DNA of 64,000 bases from JANOZM01 sp031429355 (GCA_031429355.1 JANOZM010000012.1:62001-126000), one strand, 5' to 3'. Positions 35,843-44,331 are shown, counted from the stretch's first letter. The notes: generated by a model not told the origin, from the sequence alone. Translations and numbers: made by a program.

Positions 35843-36060
35843 TACCCATCGCGATATCACTAGGCTAAATTAATTGTACGGATGTATGAGATAGACCCGC
35901 TGCGTTGCGAGCGCTGAGGCGGGTTAATGAGGATTGTCGCGTTTGTGATTCAGGCAAGCGAAATCAAATCGATTTTAGAGCCCCTCGGTTTGCCAGCCTC
36001 AGTACCCAGAATACGCAAGGCATGCGAACCACTGCAAAGCCGCTTGGCATACTTTCTAAT
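35843..36060 (+). mobile_element. Decayed IS91-like transposase 3' end (relic C)
   Basis: The DNA follows relic B closely at first (GTACCCATCGCG, then TAGACCCGCTGCGTTGCGAG and GTTTGTGATTCAGGC) but is broken by stops and indels, including a TGA in place of the zinc-knuckle Cys codon. It ends about 70 bases before the FeeM-like gene and so lies where that operon's promoter is expected. Confidence 0.72.
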
Positions 36061-36130
36061 GTTCGAGTTGTTTCGTTAAGTGTGCTGGCGCACAGATCAA
36101 ACAAGCTCCCCAAGTTAGATTAATAGCCCG

Positions 36131-36958
36131 TTGCAGCGCAACTTGTTGTCATCGGCTTCTCGCAAACTCAGAGGACGCAGCTTGCCTTTCAACACTATTA
36201 TTTACGTGCCATTCGACGCTGCGCATCCCTTGCACTCGTTGATACAGGACGCTTCTCCCTGTAACGCAGCGCCTGTCGCGGAGGCCGGTGATCGCCTGTT
36301 TCAAATTCGCACTGCCGATTCGGAGGGCCAACGCAGCTCTGCCAGTATTTTGATCAATCGAATGTATGCAACTCGCGGCTACTTTAGCTCTCCGTTGGGT
36401 GCCCAACAGTTGCCCACTCGAATTACCTTGATAGCAAGTGCTGCTGGATACACCATCGGTACCATCACCATCGGCTTTGATTCGCCGCTTGGTCTGAATG
36501 CTGATGACCCATTCATTACCGAGACAACGTTGCTTCGCACAGCAGGCCGTCTCCTGTGCGAGTTTACAAAGTTGGCTATCGACAGCATAGTGCGCTCTAA
36601 AAGGGTGCTTGCCTGCTTGTTTCACGTCGCCTACATTTACGCCCATCGCATGATGCACTTTGACGACTTGTTGATCGAAGTGAATCCTCGACACCGGCGG
36701 TATTACGAACTCATGTTGGGCTTTGAAGTGAAGGGGATCCAGCGAATCAATCCCCGTGTGAATGCACCGGCCGTGTTGCTACGTTTGAACTTTGATCACG
36801 CCCGCGCACAGATTGCGCTGTTTGGTGGTAAGCCAGAAATGGGTGACCATCTACGATCGCTCTATCCCTACTTTTTTTCAAGCACTGAAGAAGCTAGCAT
36901 CATCGAACGGTTGCTGCGCACCCAACCTGATGCGGCCTATACACCGCAGCACCCATGA
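36131..36958 (+). CDS. FeeM-like N-acyl amino acid synthase / acyltransferase
   Basis: This 275-residue protein is of the N-acyl amino acid synthase FeeM type, a GNAT/autoinducer-synthase-like fold that joins acyl chains from acyl-ACP to amino acids. The family pattern is seen in INRMYATRGYF, the core strand TLIASAAGYTIGTITIGFDS, the helix LLCEFTKLAIDS, and IEVNPRHRRYYELMLGFEV. The product is likely an N-acylated amino acid or a related small molecule. The start is uncertain: TTG at 36131 is the first option after an upstream stop, and TTG at 36182 is another. A transposase relic lies just upstream. It overlaps the ThiF-like gene by 4 bases. Confidence 0.8.
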   Translation: MQRNLLSSASRKLRGRSLPFNTIIYVPFDAAHPLHSLIQDASPCNAAPVAEAGDRLFQIRTADSEGQRSSASILINRMYATRGYFSSPLGAQQLPTRITLIASAAGYTIGTITIGFDSPLGLNADDPFITETTLLRTAGRLLCEFTKLAIDSIVRSKRVLACLFHVAYIYAHRMMHFDDLLIEVNPRHRRYYELMLGFEVKGIQRINPRVNAPAVLLRLNFDHARAQIALFGGKPEMGDHLRSLYPYFFSSTEEASIIERLLRTQPDAAYTPQHP

Positions 36959-37857
36959 CTAATCAATCGCCAAATAAAGGCGTTGATAACGAAACAGCCT
37001 ATTTCTCTTACGATTTTGCGTTTTCGCGCAATTTGGGCTGGTTACTTGAAAGTGAACAGCTGCGCTTAAAGCAGACTCGTGTATGCATAGCGGGGCTGGG
37101 AGGCGTGGGCGGCGTTCATTTGCTCACACTCGCGCGTCTAGGCGTTGGTGCGTTTTCAGTGGCGGACTTTGATACTTATGCGTTGGCAAATTTCAACCGC
37201 CAAGTCGGTGCAACGATGTCCACTCTTGGCAAGAAAAAAACTGATGTGATGATCGCGATGGCTCTTGACATCAACCCAGATATTGACATTCGCGTATTCG
37301 ATCAGGGGTTGGACGGTAACAATCTAGATGCGTTTTTAAAAGACGGTAGTGTCTATCTTGATGGGCTAGATTTTTTTGCTTTACCTGTACGACGATTGGT
37401 TTTTGCGCGCTGCCGCGCCTTGGGTATTCCGGCCGTCACAGTCGCGCCGCTAGGCATGGGTGCGGCTTTACTCAATTTTTTGCCGGGCGGGATGAGTTTT
37501 GATGATTACTTTCAGTTTGAAGGTCAAACCGAAGACGAGCAAGCGCTGCGTTTTTTGGTCGGCCTATCACCCAGTATGTTGCAAATGTCTTACCTAGTTG
37601 ACCGCAGCAGGGTAGATTTAGCGCAGCGACGCGGTCCTTCGACCGCCATCGCGGTGCAGTTATGCAGCGGTGTGGCGGCAGCGCAGGTCTTAAAACTAGT
37701 GTTGGGTCGCGGCAAAGTGATTGCTGCACCACGAGGCCTACACTTTGATGCCTACACCAATCAAATGCACCGAACCTGGAGACCTGGTGGCAATCGCAAT
37801 CCTATCCAGCGCTTGTTGTTGCGTCTGGCTAAGCGCCAATTGAGAAGTGCTTCGTGA
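36955..37857 (+). CDS. E1/ThiF-like adenylyltransferase
   Basis: This 300-residue protein has the Rossmann ATP-binding motif GLGGVGG (47-53), the acidic residue in VADFDTYALANFNRQ (71-83) with the conserved Arg82, and the KKTDVM region. ThiF/MoeB/E1 proteins adenylate a C-terminal carboxylate. The zinc-binding Cys pairs of MoeB/ThiF and a clear catalytic Cys are not seen, so it probably adenylates without forming a thioester. It lies between an N-acyltransferase and a nitroreductase-fold gene, with 4-base overlaps on both sides. The acceptor is unknown and may be the product of the first gene or a peptide. Confidence 0.85.
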   Translation: MTNQSPNKGVDNETAYFSYDFAFSRNLGWLLESEQLRLKQTRVCIAGLGGVGGVHLLTLARLGVGAFSVADFDTYALANFNRQVGATMSTLGKKKTDVMIAMALDINPDIDIRVFDQGLDGNNLDAFLKDGSVYLDGLDFFALPVRRLVFARCRALGIPAVTVAPLGMGAALLNFLPGGMSFDDYFQFEGQTEDEQALRFLVGLSPSMLQMSYLVDRSRVDLAQRRGPSTAIAVQLCSGVAAAQVLKLVLGRGKVIAAPRGLHFDAYTNQMHRTWRPGGNRNPIQRLLLRLAKRQLRSAS

Positions 37858-38936
37858 TTCCACAAGAGGAGGTGCTGCATCAAATATTGACCGCTGGAAT
37901 TCAAGCGCCGTCGGCTGAAAATATTCACTACTTTTGGTTGGAGGTGGGCGAGCGAACCGTCACGCTACATGCCACTGGCTACGCTACATGGATAAAGCGT
38001 CCAGACTTGAAAATGTTAGCGCTGATGTCCTATGGCGCGGTGGTTGAAAACATCACACTCAAAGCGCATGCCCTAGGTTTTGCGACCCATGAGACCTGGC
38101 GATTCGACTCGTCGCGCGTAGTTGAACTAAGCTGGCAGCCCGCCACGCAAACACTCGATCCGCTCGAGAGGGCCATCGAAACTCGCCACACCAACCGTCG
38201 TTTTTATCAACGCACGCCGGTAGCAATCGATATTCTGGAAAAGATCAGCGTTGCAGTAAATTCTGTGCCTGGCGCGCGCGTTCATTGGTTGTCCAGCAGA
38301 CCACAGCGCAGGTTGGCGTTAAACTTGATGCGCATCGCTGAAACCGAACGCTTTCGTCGTAAGGGCCTTCACCATGAAATGTTTAACGCTATTCGTTTTG
38401 AGCGTGGCTGGGATGGAACGGTGACCGAGGGCTTGCCCCCCGCGGCCTTGCAGGTAGAAGTTCCCATGCGAAGGCCGTTCGCTTGGTTGCGCCATTGGAG
38501 TTTGATGCGCGTAGCCAACATGATCGGTTCGCATCTCGCTTTGGGCCTGCGTTCAGGTTATTTGCCCTGTGCATTGGCACCTCATATTGGCTTGCTGCTG
38601 TTAAACGGGGCGAACAAAGATGCGACTCATGTACAGGCAGGGCGCGCTCTGCAGCGATTCTGGCTGGCAACTGAGCACTACGGACTGGCGTTTCAACCAA
38701 TGGCGGCAGCGACGGTTTTAGTGCAACAAATCAGTGCGCCAGATTGGGTTAGTGCGAACACGCAAAATCGATTAAATAACCGCTTGCAAGCGCTCGGCGC
38801 AGAGCTTGGTGTAGCGTTTGGTGTAAAGGCCCCCCCAGCGCGGCCGACTATGTTTTTTCGATTGGGGCGCGCACCAGAGCCCACCGCAGTTGCCGGTAGG
38901 CGAGCGCTGCAATATTTTTTAAAGCCACCGGCTTAA
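37854..38936 (+). CDS. Nitroreductase-fold protein
   Basis: This is a 360-residue protein of the nitroreductase superfamily, usually FMN-dependent. Visible elements are AGIQAPSAENIHYFWL (FMN phosphate region), RHTNRRFYQ, AGRALQRFWLATEHYGLAFQ and the C-terminal FFRLGRAPEP. Related proteins oxidise azolines (McbC type) or reduce nitro compounds and flavins. A few of the usual FMN contacts look altered, so activity cannot be assured. The GTG start overlaps the ThiF-like stop, making this the third gene of the coupled operon. Confidence 0.85.
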   Translation: MIPQEEVLHQILTAGIQAPSAENIHYFWLEVGERTVTLHATGYATWIKRPDLKMLALMSYGAVVENITLKAHALGFATHETWRFDSSRVVELSWQPATQTLDPLERAIETRHTNRRFYQRTPVAIDILEKISVAVNSVPGARVHWLSSRPQRRLALNLMRIAETERFRRKGLHHEMFNAIRFERGWDGTVTEGLPPAALQVEVPMRRPFAWLRHWSLMRVANMIGSHLALGLRSGYLPCALAPHIGLLLLNGANKDATHVQAGRALQRFWLATEHYGLAFQPMAAATVLVQQISAPDWVSANTQNRLNNRLQALGAELGVAFGVKAPPARPTMFFRLGRAPEPTAVAGRRALQYFLKPPA

Positions 38937-39078
38937 CCTTCCGCTTTAAGTGTTGTAGCGAACAGACCGCCGAAAAACCCCCACATAAGCTCATGTTGAG
39001 ACCTGTTTAAAAAAACGGGATCTATGTACCGACTCGTACGATCCCGTTCGAGCGTCACTAAACAGTTTGGAACTCACC

Positions 39079-39900
39079 ATGACAATCATCCCTTTCTCGC
39101 GCATACCTCGCGTCCCAAAACCACTAGCGATTCGTACGGCCTTGGTCGTAGCTCTAACTGCCGTGTGCTCCAGCGCCTCTGCGCTGCCTACTTTTACATT
39201 CAATCCGGCTGGAGTGGGCTTGTCCGGTCCTGCCTTCACAGCCGACAATATGTTGATTTCAGACTACGCCACCGTACGGTTTGGCGCGGGAAACACCTTC
39301 AGTGAAACTGGGTTCTTGTCAATTAGTGGGGCACAACTTGGCGGCAATACTTTGATACCTAGCGGTTTGAATGGCAGCTACGGGATGTACATTAGTTTCA
39401 GCGGCACTGGCAACACTGGGCCGGGTAACCCCAGCCTGGTCGGTACCTCGGGAACGTTCAGTACCTTGAACTACACTCTATATGGATATAACGGCGCAGC
39501 AACCTTTGGTTTTGATGCCAGCAACAACCCAACCGAAACCGCTAGTGGCGAGATAATATTGGCTACTGGCAGCTTGATTTCTGGAACGGTATCAACGTCG
39601 CCCGCAGGTGCTGGAAACTTTACGCCAAGTGCCGCCGCTGACTTGACTTTCATTACCGCAGCCGATGCCGCCACGTTTTTTGTAGCACCAATTCCGTTTT
39701 ACAACGTTGCTTTGTCCTCGTTCACCAATACGTCGTCGCAAGTTACCCGTTTCGACGGGGGATTTAGCATAAGGCAAGGTGGCGGTTCGTTTAATTTTGC
39801 TCCTACAGCCGTGCCATTGCCGGGCTCTTATGCGTTGACCTTCGCAGGTTTGTGTGCATTGGGTCTTGCCAATCGCCGGCGTAAATCGAGTAAGGACTAA
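39079..39900 (+). CDS. PEP-CTERM-type secreted protein
   Basis: This 273-residue protein has a Sec signal ending at SASA, a Gly/Ser/Thr/Asn-rich beta body and the C-terminal sorting signal VPLPGSYALTFAGLCALGLA followed by NRRRK. This is a short motif, a membrane span and a basic tail, as recognised by exosortase/PEP-CTERM systems. The motif is VPLPGS rather than VPEPS, a common variant. The ATG at 39079 follows TTGGAAC. No exosortase gene is in the window. It lies downstream of the FeeM operon, and PEP-CTERM systems sometimes include an acyltransferase, so a link is possible but not shown. Confidence 0.85.
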   Translation: MTIIPFSRIPRVPKPLAIRTALVVALTAVCSSASALPTFTFNPAGVGLSGPAFTADNMLISDYATVRFGAGNTFSETGFLSISGAQLGGNTLIPSGLNGSYGMYISFSGTGNTGPGNPSLVGTSGTFSTLNYTLYGYNGAATFGFDASNNPTETASGEIILATGSLISGTVSTSPAGAGNFTPSAAADLTFITAADAATFFVAPIPFYNVALSSFTNTSSQVTRFDGGFSIRQGGGSFNFAPTAVPLPGSYALTFAGLCALGLANRRRKSSKD

Positions 39901-39983
39901 GTCGCTCGCGAATTAGGATCGCGCACTTTAATCAGCTACTGCGGTTTTGCGTGAACCATCTGGCCAGTAGCGATTTCCGAATT

Positions 39984-40011
39984 AAAGGCGGTGGCCCTTC
40001 AACGCCTTTTT
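39984..40011 (+). terminator. Rho-independent terminator after PEP-CTERM gene
   Basis: Stem AAAGGCG / CGCCTTT with a 12-base loop, followed by further T residues. It lies 84 bases after the PEP-CTERM stop. Confidence 0.65.
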
Positions 40012-40059
40012 ACGCTCTACAATCAAAGCTTTTCTCAGTAACGGAAGGCAAGTAGAAAG

Positions 40060-40467
40060 ATGGATAGCATCACTTCAACAACAGCTTGGTACGCTGCACT
40101 ACAGCAACCATTCTTTGCGCCACCGGCATGGGTATTTGGCCCGGTTTGGAGCGTGCTTTACGTCATCATTACGGTAAGTTTCGGTTATGTTTTCTATCTC
40201 GCATTAAAGAAGCGATTGCCTTGGGGCGTGTTCCTTCCGTTTGGATTAAACCTAGTATTCAATCTGGCTTTTTCACCCTTGCAGTTCGGCTTAAAAAATA
40301 ATTTCTTGGCCTCAATCGATATTCTGCTTATCTTGGCAACCTTGCTATGGGCGATACGTACAATCTGGCCGAAGGTAAGGTGGGTCGCCTTTGTGAATAT
40401 TCCGTACTTACTTTGGGTGTCGTTTGCTACAATCTTACAGCTCAGCATTACTTGGTTGAATCGCTGA
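40060..40467 (+). CDS. TspO/MBR family membrane protein
   Basis: This is a 135-residue protein of five predicted helices with the TspO signature: WYAALQQPFFAPPAWVFGPV and WSVLYVI at the start, LPFGLNLVFNLAFSPLQFGL mid-way, and IPYLLWVSFATILQLSI at the end. TspO binds porphyrins and modulates tetrapyrrole and stress responses. It stands alone with a GGAAGGCA site before the ATG. The usual TspO length is about 150-160, so it is slightly short but complete in motifs. Confidence 0.9.
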   Translation: MDSITSTTAWYAALQQPFFAPPAWVFGPVWSVLYVIITVSFGYVFYLALKKRLPWGVFLPFGLNLVFNLAFSPLQFGLKNNFLASIDILLILATLLWAIRTIWPKVRWVAFVNIPYLLWVSFATILQLSITWLNR

Positions 40468-40619
40468 CGAGAGAAAATTTATCCGCGATTAAGCCAATGC
40501 CTGTAGCTAAAGAGGGCGCATCGCGATTCTTAATTCAAAAGATATGCAATTAGGGACCAGCATTCAAGGTGTGCAGATTTTCGATCCTTTCAAACCCAAT
40601 CTGCTTTGATCGCAGTAAA

Positions 40620-41090
40620 TTATAGCGAGGGGTGATTTTTCCGCCGCTGCTTGGCAATGAGAGGTGCATCCGCTTGCTGATGCAGTGCTTCAATCAGTTT
40701 GCAACGGTCGTCCTCGCCATTGCAGCGACTGCGTAAATCGATCAAACTCGTCTCCAATGCATGCAGCTCTTTAAGCCGTTCGCGGACATGGCCGATGTGA
40801 TCATCCAAGGTTTCGCGTGCGGTCGCGCAATCGCGTTTTTTTCGCAAATCTAAGTTCAGCAGCGAGCGCACCTCGTTTAGCGTCATATCCAAGCTGCGCA
40901 ATTGCCGAATAAAGCGCAGCTGGTGAATATCTTCATCGCTATAAAAACGGTAGCTATTCGCACTAATTCCCTGAGGGCGTATGAGCTTTTCTTTTTCGTA
41001 AAAGCGAATGTTGACGCTGCTAATCCCGCTTCTCTTTGCGGCCTCGCCAATCAAATAACTTGCCTTGGTTTTGGGGTTTTTAGAAGACAT
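40620..41090 (-). CDS. MerR-family metal-responsive regulator (CadR/PbrR-like)
   Basis: This 156-residue regulator has the MerR winged helix (IGEAAKRSGISSVNIRFYEK), a long dimer helix, and Cys residues arranged as in CadR/PbrR: RDCATARETLDDHIGHVRER and then CNGEDDRCKLIEALHQ. The first Cys and the C-terminal pair are the expected ligands for Cd(II), Pb(II) or related soft metals. It is divergent from two genes that are not metal pumps, with a clear MerR-type operator between. Confidence 0.88.
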   Translation of the reverse strand: MSSKNPKTKASYLIGEAAKRSGISSVNIRFYEKEKLIRPQGISANSYRFYSDEDIHQLRFIRQLRSLDMTLNEVRSLLNLDLRKKRDCATARETLDDHIGHVRERLKELHALETSLIDLRSRCNGEDDRCKLIEALHQQADAPLIAKQRRKNHPSL

Positions 41091-41092
41091 GC

Positions 41093-41126
41093 TTGACCTT
41101 GAAGTGGCTTTAAGGTTTTAAATGAT
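41093..41126 (+). promoter_or_regulatory. MerR-type promoter and operator
   Basis: A -35 TTGACC at 41093 and a -10-like TTAAAT are separated by a long spacer of about 19 bp. The dyad ACCTTGAAG-TGG-CTTTAAGGT (41096-41116) fills the spacer. This is the classic MerR-family layout and should drive the SRPBCC gene. Confidence 0.85.
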
Positions 41127-41159
41127 GCCACACATACCAAAAAAAGCGTACGGACCTTC

Positions 41160-41630
41160 ATGGCTATCATTAAAATTTCTACTCGCTTGAACGCACCGCT
41201 GCAACAAGTGGCAGAGCACATTACTAAACCCGCCTTGCTGGTTTATGTGGCAGCACCGCTGGTACAACTTCAGCCGGTGCATCCCGCGCAATGGCCTGAG
41301 CAATGGTCGGACGGCGGGCAATACCGCGTTCAACTTTGGCAATTTGGTTTTATTCCACTGGGATGGCAAATCATTCGCACGGAAATAGTAAGCGCTCAGG
41401 CTGACCATTTTATTTTCCGTGATCGCGGCCAAGGTAGATTGGCGAAGACTTGGGACCACTCAATCACGCTTATCAAGGCAGGCGACACAACCACGCTTTA
41501 CAGCGACAGCATAGAAATAAGAGCGGGCTTGCTCACGCCTATTGTGGTCGGTTTCGCAGCGATTTTTTACCGATGGCGGCAGCATCGCTGGCATCGATTG
41601 ATTGCAAACCAGTTCAACTATTCACGATAA
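41160..41630 (+). CDS. SRPBCC-fold protein under MerR control
   Basis: This 156-residue protein fits the START/SRPBCC lipid- or ligand-binding fold: IKISTRLNAPLQQVAEHITK, GGQYRVQLWQFGFIPLGWQI, ADHFIFRDRGQG and TLYSDSIEIRAGLLTPIVVG with WRQHRWHRL at the end. Its ligand and function are unknown. It is the first gene after the CadR-like operator and is followed by a DUF3703 gene, so it is expected to respond to the metal or compound sensed by that regulator. Confidence 0.78.
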   Translation: MAIIKISTRLNAPLQQVAEHITKPALLVYVAAPLVQLQPVHPAQWPEQWSDGGQYRVQLWQFGFIPLGWQIIRTEIVSAQADHFIFRDRGQGRLAKTWDHSITLIKAGDTTTLYSDSIEIRAGLLTPIVVGFAAIFYRWRQHRWHRLIANQFNYSR

Positions 41631-41643
41631 ATTTAATCGCAAA

Positions 41644-42042
41644 ATGACAACCTTAAGACAAAAAACGGCCGTTAAAAATCTACTCTCCCGCTTCGAGCAG
41701 CAGCGTTATAGCGATTTTTCACACGATACGGGCTATGAACAGTTATTAGATTTGCTTTGCGCCGCGCACATTGCTGGGCAATTCGTGATCGCGCTCCATA
41801 TTCAAACGCACCGCGCCATGCTAAGCCTAGCTTGGCAGCACAAGCAATGGGCGGAGGTAGGTGGGCAACTTTTACGCTTAGCACTGATACCGCCGGGACA
41901 TCTGCTGCGAAAGCTTCCGATGGGCAATACAGGTCGGGCAAACATTAGTGCCTTTAAAAGTATGGCCCCGCCCCCGCACTTACTGCGCTTGATTGACGAA
42001 GCAGCCATTCAAGTTTCAAAGGACACTAAGCCATCGTTTTAA
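41644..42042 (+). CDS. DUF3703 protein
   Basis: This 132-residue protein matches the DUF3703 pattern: HIAGQFVIALHIQTHRAMLS, LAWQHKQWAEVGGQLLRLAL, and PMGNTGRANISAFKSMAPPP. Members are commonly found beside MerR regulators and metal-resistance genes, but the function is unknown. The ATG at 41644 lies 13 bases after the SRPBCC stop; a frame starting at 41602 would overlap that gene. Confidence 0.85.
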   Translation: MTTLRQKTAVKNLLSRFEQQRYSDFSHDTGYEQLLDLLCAAHIAGQFVIALHIQTHRAMLSLAWQHKQWAEVGGQLLRLALIPPGHLLRKLPMGNTGRANISAFKSMAPPPHLLRLIDEAAIQVSKDTKPSF

Positions 42043-42116
42043 TAGGTCTTTGCTGACCTTATTTTTTTCATGAGTGTGTGGCAGTATTGCGATTGGCACA
42101 GCTGAACGAATGCTAA

Positions 42117-43253
42117 CTACGTTTTATTGGCGGAGATGGCATGCGCCCTCCTTGGCAGGGTGAATCTGAAGGTTGAACCCACCTCAGGCGTGCTTTCTAA
42201 TACAACCTTGCCGCCGTGGGCCTCTGTAAAGGTCTGCACAATAGCCAGCCCCAAACCTGTACCATCGTCTCGTTCGGCATCAGTTTCACCTTTGTCGAAG
42301 ATCTTTTGTTGCATATCCTCAGGTATGCCCATCCCGTTGTCACTTACCCAACAGGCAACGCTGTTGTCATCCACTAGGTCTTGGGCACCGATAGTGATGA
42401 TGCCATTCGGGGCGTATTTCACAGCGTTGGCGACCAAATTTTGCAAAATGCGTTGAAGCAAACTAGCATCGGCATAAACCACCAGATCATCAGGAACACG
42501 GTTGAGGATTTGTACGCCAGCGGATTCGGATAAAAGCGCGGTATCTTCTATCAACCTTTCGACCAATGGCCAAAAGTCGAACAAGCGCCGCTCTAGATGG
42601 ATGCCGTTGTTCGCTTCAGAGTGCGTATTTTCCTCCAGTATTTTTTGCACTAATCCTTCCAGTTGCTGAACACCTCGGCGCAGTGATTTCAACATTTGTG
42701 CCGAATCTTCGTTGTAGCCTCGTTTGGGCAGCGACCGTTCTAAAGCACGGCCCGCTAATGAAATAGCATACAAAGGTGTCCGCAGATCATGTGCGACAAA
42801 AGCTAAATACTCCTCACGGCGCTGTTTCACTTCCAGCGCTTGCTGGCTGGCATAAGTCTCTAATGCCAAACCAATTGCGTGGTCAAACACGCGGTTGATC
42901 ACATGAAACGGTTGGCCCTGCAAATTGATGCCGTTTTTTGTTGCCAAGTCGTGCAGGCAACCACGCAAAATGTTGTACTCTGCTACCACCTCTTCAATGT
43001 CAAAAGCTTCGTTCAAGCGCTGCAATCCGTGCGCCGGTGGACTTTCCTCAAGAAGCACTTCTGGAATTGTCGAGTTTGAATTTGATTTCAACTCCGTGGA
43101 CAGCTCATCTAGCAAACTGGGCATGTGGTCGTTCAACGTCGGAATATCCAGATGTCGAGCAGAGGGTAACTCCCGAACCTGTAATCGCCACTGTGACAGT
43201 AAAAGAAGCCGCTCTTGCTTGATGAGGTCGGCCAAGTTGTTCAGATTTATCAT
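42117..43253 (-). CDS. Soluble sensor histidine kinase
   Basis: This is a 378-residue protein. An N-terminal helical domain of the RsbRD-like type (LLSQWRLQVRELP.., then ARHLDIPTLNDHMPSLLDEL) precedes HisKA with the phospho-acceptor His155 in FVAHDLRTPLYA. HATPase_c follows with N box LQNLVANAVKYA and G boxes DNGMGIP and GTGLGLAIV. No membrane span and no response regulator beside it, so it is an orphan cytoplasmic kinase whose signal and partner are unknown. Confidence 0.92.
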   Translation of the reverse strand: MINLNNLADLIKQERLLLLSQWRLQVRELPSARHLDIPTLNDHMPSLLDELSTELKSNSNSTIPEVLLEESPPAHGLQRLNEAFDIEEVVAEYNILRGCLHDLATKNGINLQGQPFHVINRVFDHAIGLALETYASQQALEVKQRREEYLAFVAHDLRTPLYAISLAGRALERSLPKRGYNEDSAQMLKSLRRGVQQLEGLVQKILEENTHSEANNGIHLERRLFDFWPLVERLIEDTALLSESAGVQILNRVPDDLVVYADASLLQRILQNLVANAVKYAPNGIITIGAQDLVDDNSVACWVSDNGMGIPEDMQQKIFDKGETDAERDDGTGLGLAIVQTFTEAHGGKVVLESTPEVGSTFRFTLPRRAHAISANKT

Positions 43254-43509
43254 GATCTAGCTATACACTCGTTTGCTAATCGACTCGGTAGGGGTCTATT
43301 TTTTTACACCGCTCCAGATGCGCAACGCATTGCAGTAGCGTCGAGCAGTGGATACTCTCGCCACCCGCATTTATACCATCTATATTGACTTGTTCAATTA
43401 CACGGCTTCAATTAGCCGATGTTGCATTTTATGTTGTCATCGGGTTTCGCTATCGTTTTCTGAAACCCACGTTCGCTACCGCACAGACGGCGATCTGTCC
43501 GTCCTTTAA

Positions 43510-43800
43510 TTTAATTTTATTAATTCCAACCCGGGTAATGGAGTAGCTGGGTTCACTTTTGTTGTTGACGCGTCGCAACAAAGCCAAGTGAATACGTGGC
43601 TGTTAGCGGGCGGAGCTGGAACTCTTTTTGCGCTTGAAGCAACTGTTGCTGATGTTGCAGGTGGCCCAGAGACTTTTCTGATTTATAACATAAATGCTCA
43701 ACCACCTACCCAAGTGCCTGTGCCGGCTTCGGTCGCGTTGTTAGGGCTTGGACTGCTTGGAATCAGCGCTGTTACAAAGAGAAAACAGCAAAGCCGATAA
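43510..43800 (+). pseudogene. PEP-CTERM protein, 3' fragment
   Basis: An open frame after a TAA at 43507 reads NPGNGVAGFTFVVDASQ, WLLAGGAGTLFALEATVADV, and ends with the sorting signal VPVPASVALLGLGLLGISAV and KRKQQSR. This is the end of a PEP-CTERM protein. Signal peptide and most of the body are missing and no ribosome site precedes a start, so it is probably a truncated gene. A terminator follows it properly. Confidence 0.7.
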
Positions 43801-43829
43801 GTAGAAAAAACAGCAAGGCCTAACTGAAG

Positions 43830-43850
43830 CCCCCACAAGTTGGGGGTTTT
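43830..43850 (+). terminator. Rho-independent terminator
   Basis: Stem CCCCCA / TGGGGG with loop CAAGT and TTTT tail, 30 bases after the PEP-CTERM fragment. Confidence 0.8.
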
Positions 43851-44061
43851 GTGTTTTCTATACGCAGCCTTGTGAATTGGTTTTCGTGGTTGGCTGCTTT
43901 GTAGGCGCTCTCTGACAATAAAGCGGCGCGTTTCGAGCCCATTTTAGGCATTGTCTTTCATTGTTTTTGGTGTCCGGCGCAAACTAAAATAATTGATGAA
44001 TTTTCGATTCAAAAGAAGTGACCGTTTTTTGTTAGTAATTTAACCTCAAGGAGTGATTTAT

Positions 44062-44331
44062 ATGAATTTCATCATTTGGCTGGTCGTGGGCGGAATCATT
44101 GGCTGGTTGGCCAGTATGGTTATGAAAACTGACGGACAACAAGGGATTTTTCTAAATGTGGTTGTTGGAATTGTGGGGGCAATGCTTGGCGGTTGGTTTA
44201 TTTCACCCTTGATCGGAGGGGGTAATATTAATCAAGACAATTTCAGCGTACCGGCATTATTGGTCTCATTTTTGGGCGCTGTAGTTCTTTTAGCGATTGT
44301 CAATTTAATTCGTCGCGGCAGCGTTCGGTAG
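44062..44331 (+). CDS. GlsB/YeaQ/YmgE family stress membrane protein
   Basis: This 89-residue protein has three hydrophobic segments and the family pattern MNFIIWLVVGGIIGWLASMV, GIFLNVVVGIVGAMLGGWFI, and SFLGAVVLLAIVNLIRRG. These small inner-membrane proteins rise under envelope or osmotic stress. AAGGAG lies 8 bases before the ATG at 44062. It is near other stress-type genes (BON lipoprotein, remnant of a YciE-type gene). Confidence 0.92.
   Translation: MNFIIWLVVGGIIGWLASMVMKTDGQQGIFLNVVVGIVGAMLGGWFISPLIGGGNINQDNFSVPALLVSFLGAVVLLAIVNLIRRGSVR

Noticed and set aside
36131..38936. Reading the ThiF/nitroreductase pair as an azole-forming microcin cluster.
   Set aside because: No YcaO gene or plausible precursor peptide is seen in or near the operon; only the fold similarity remains.
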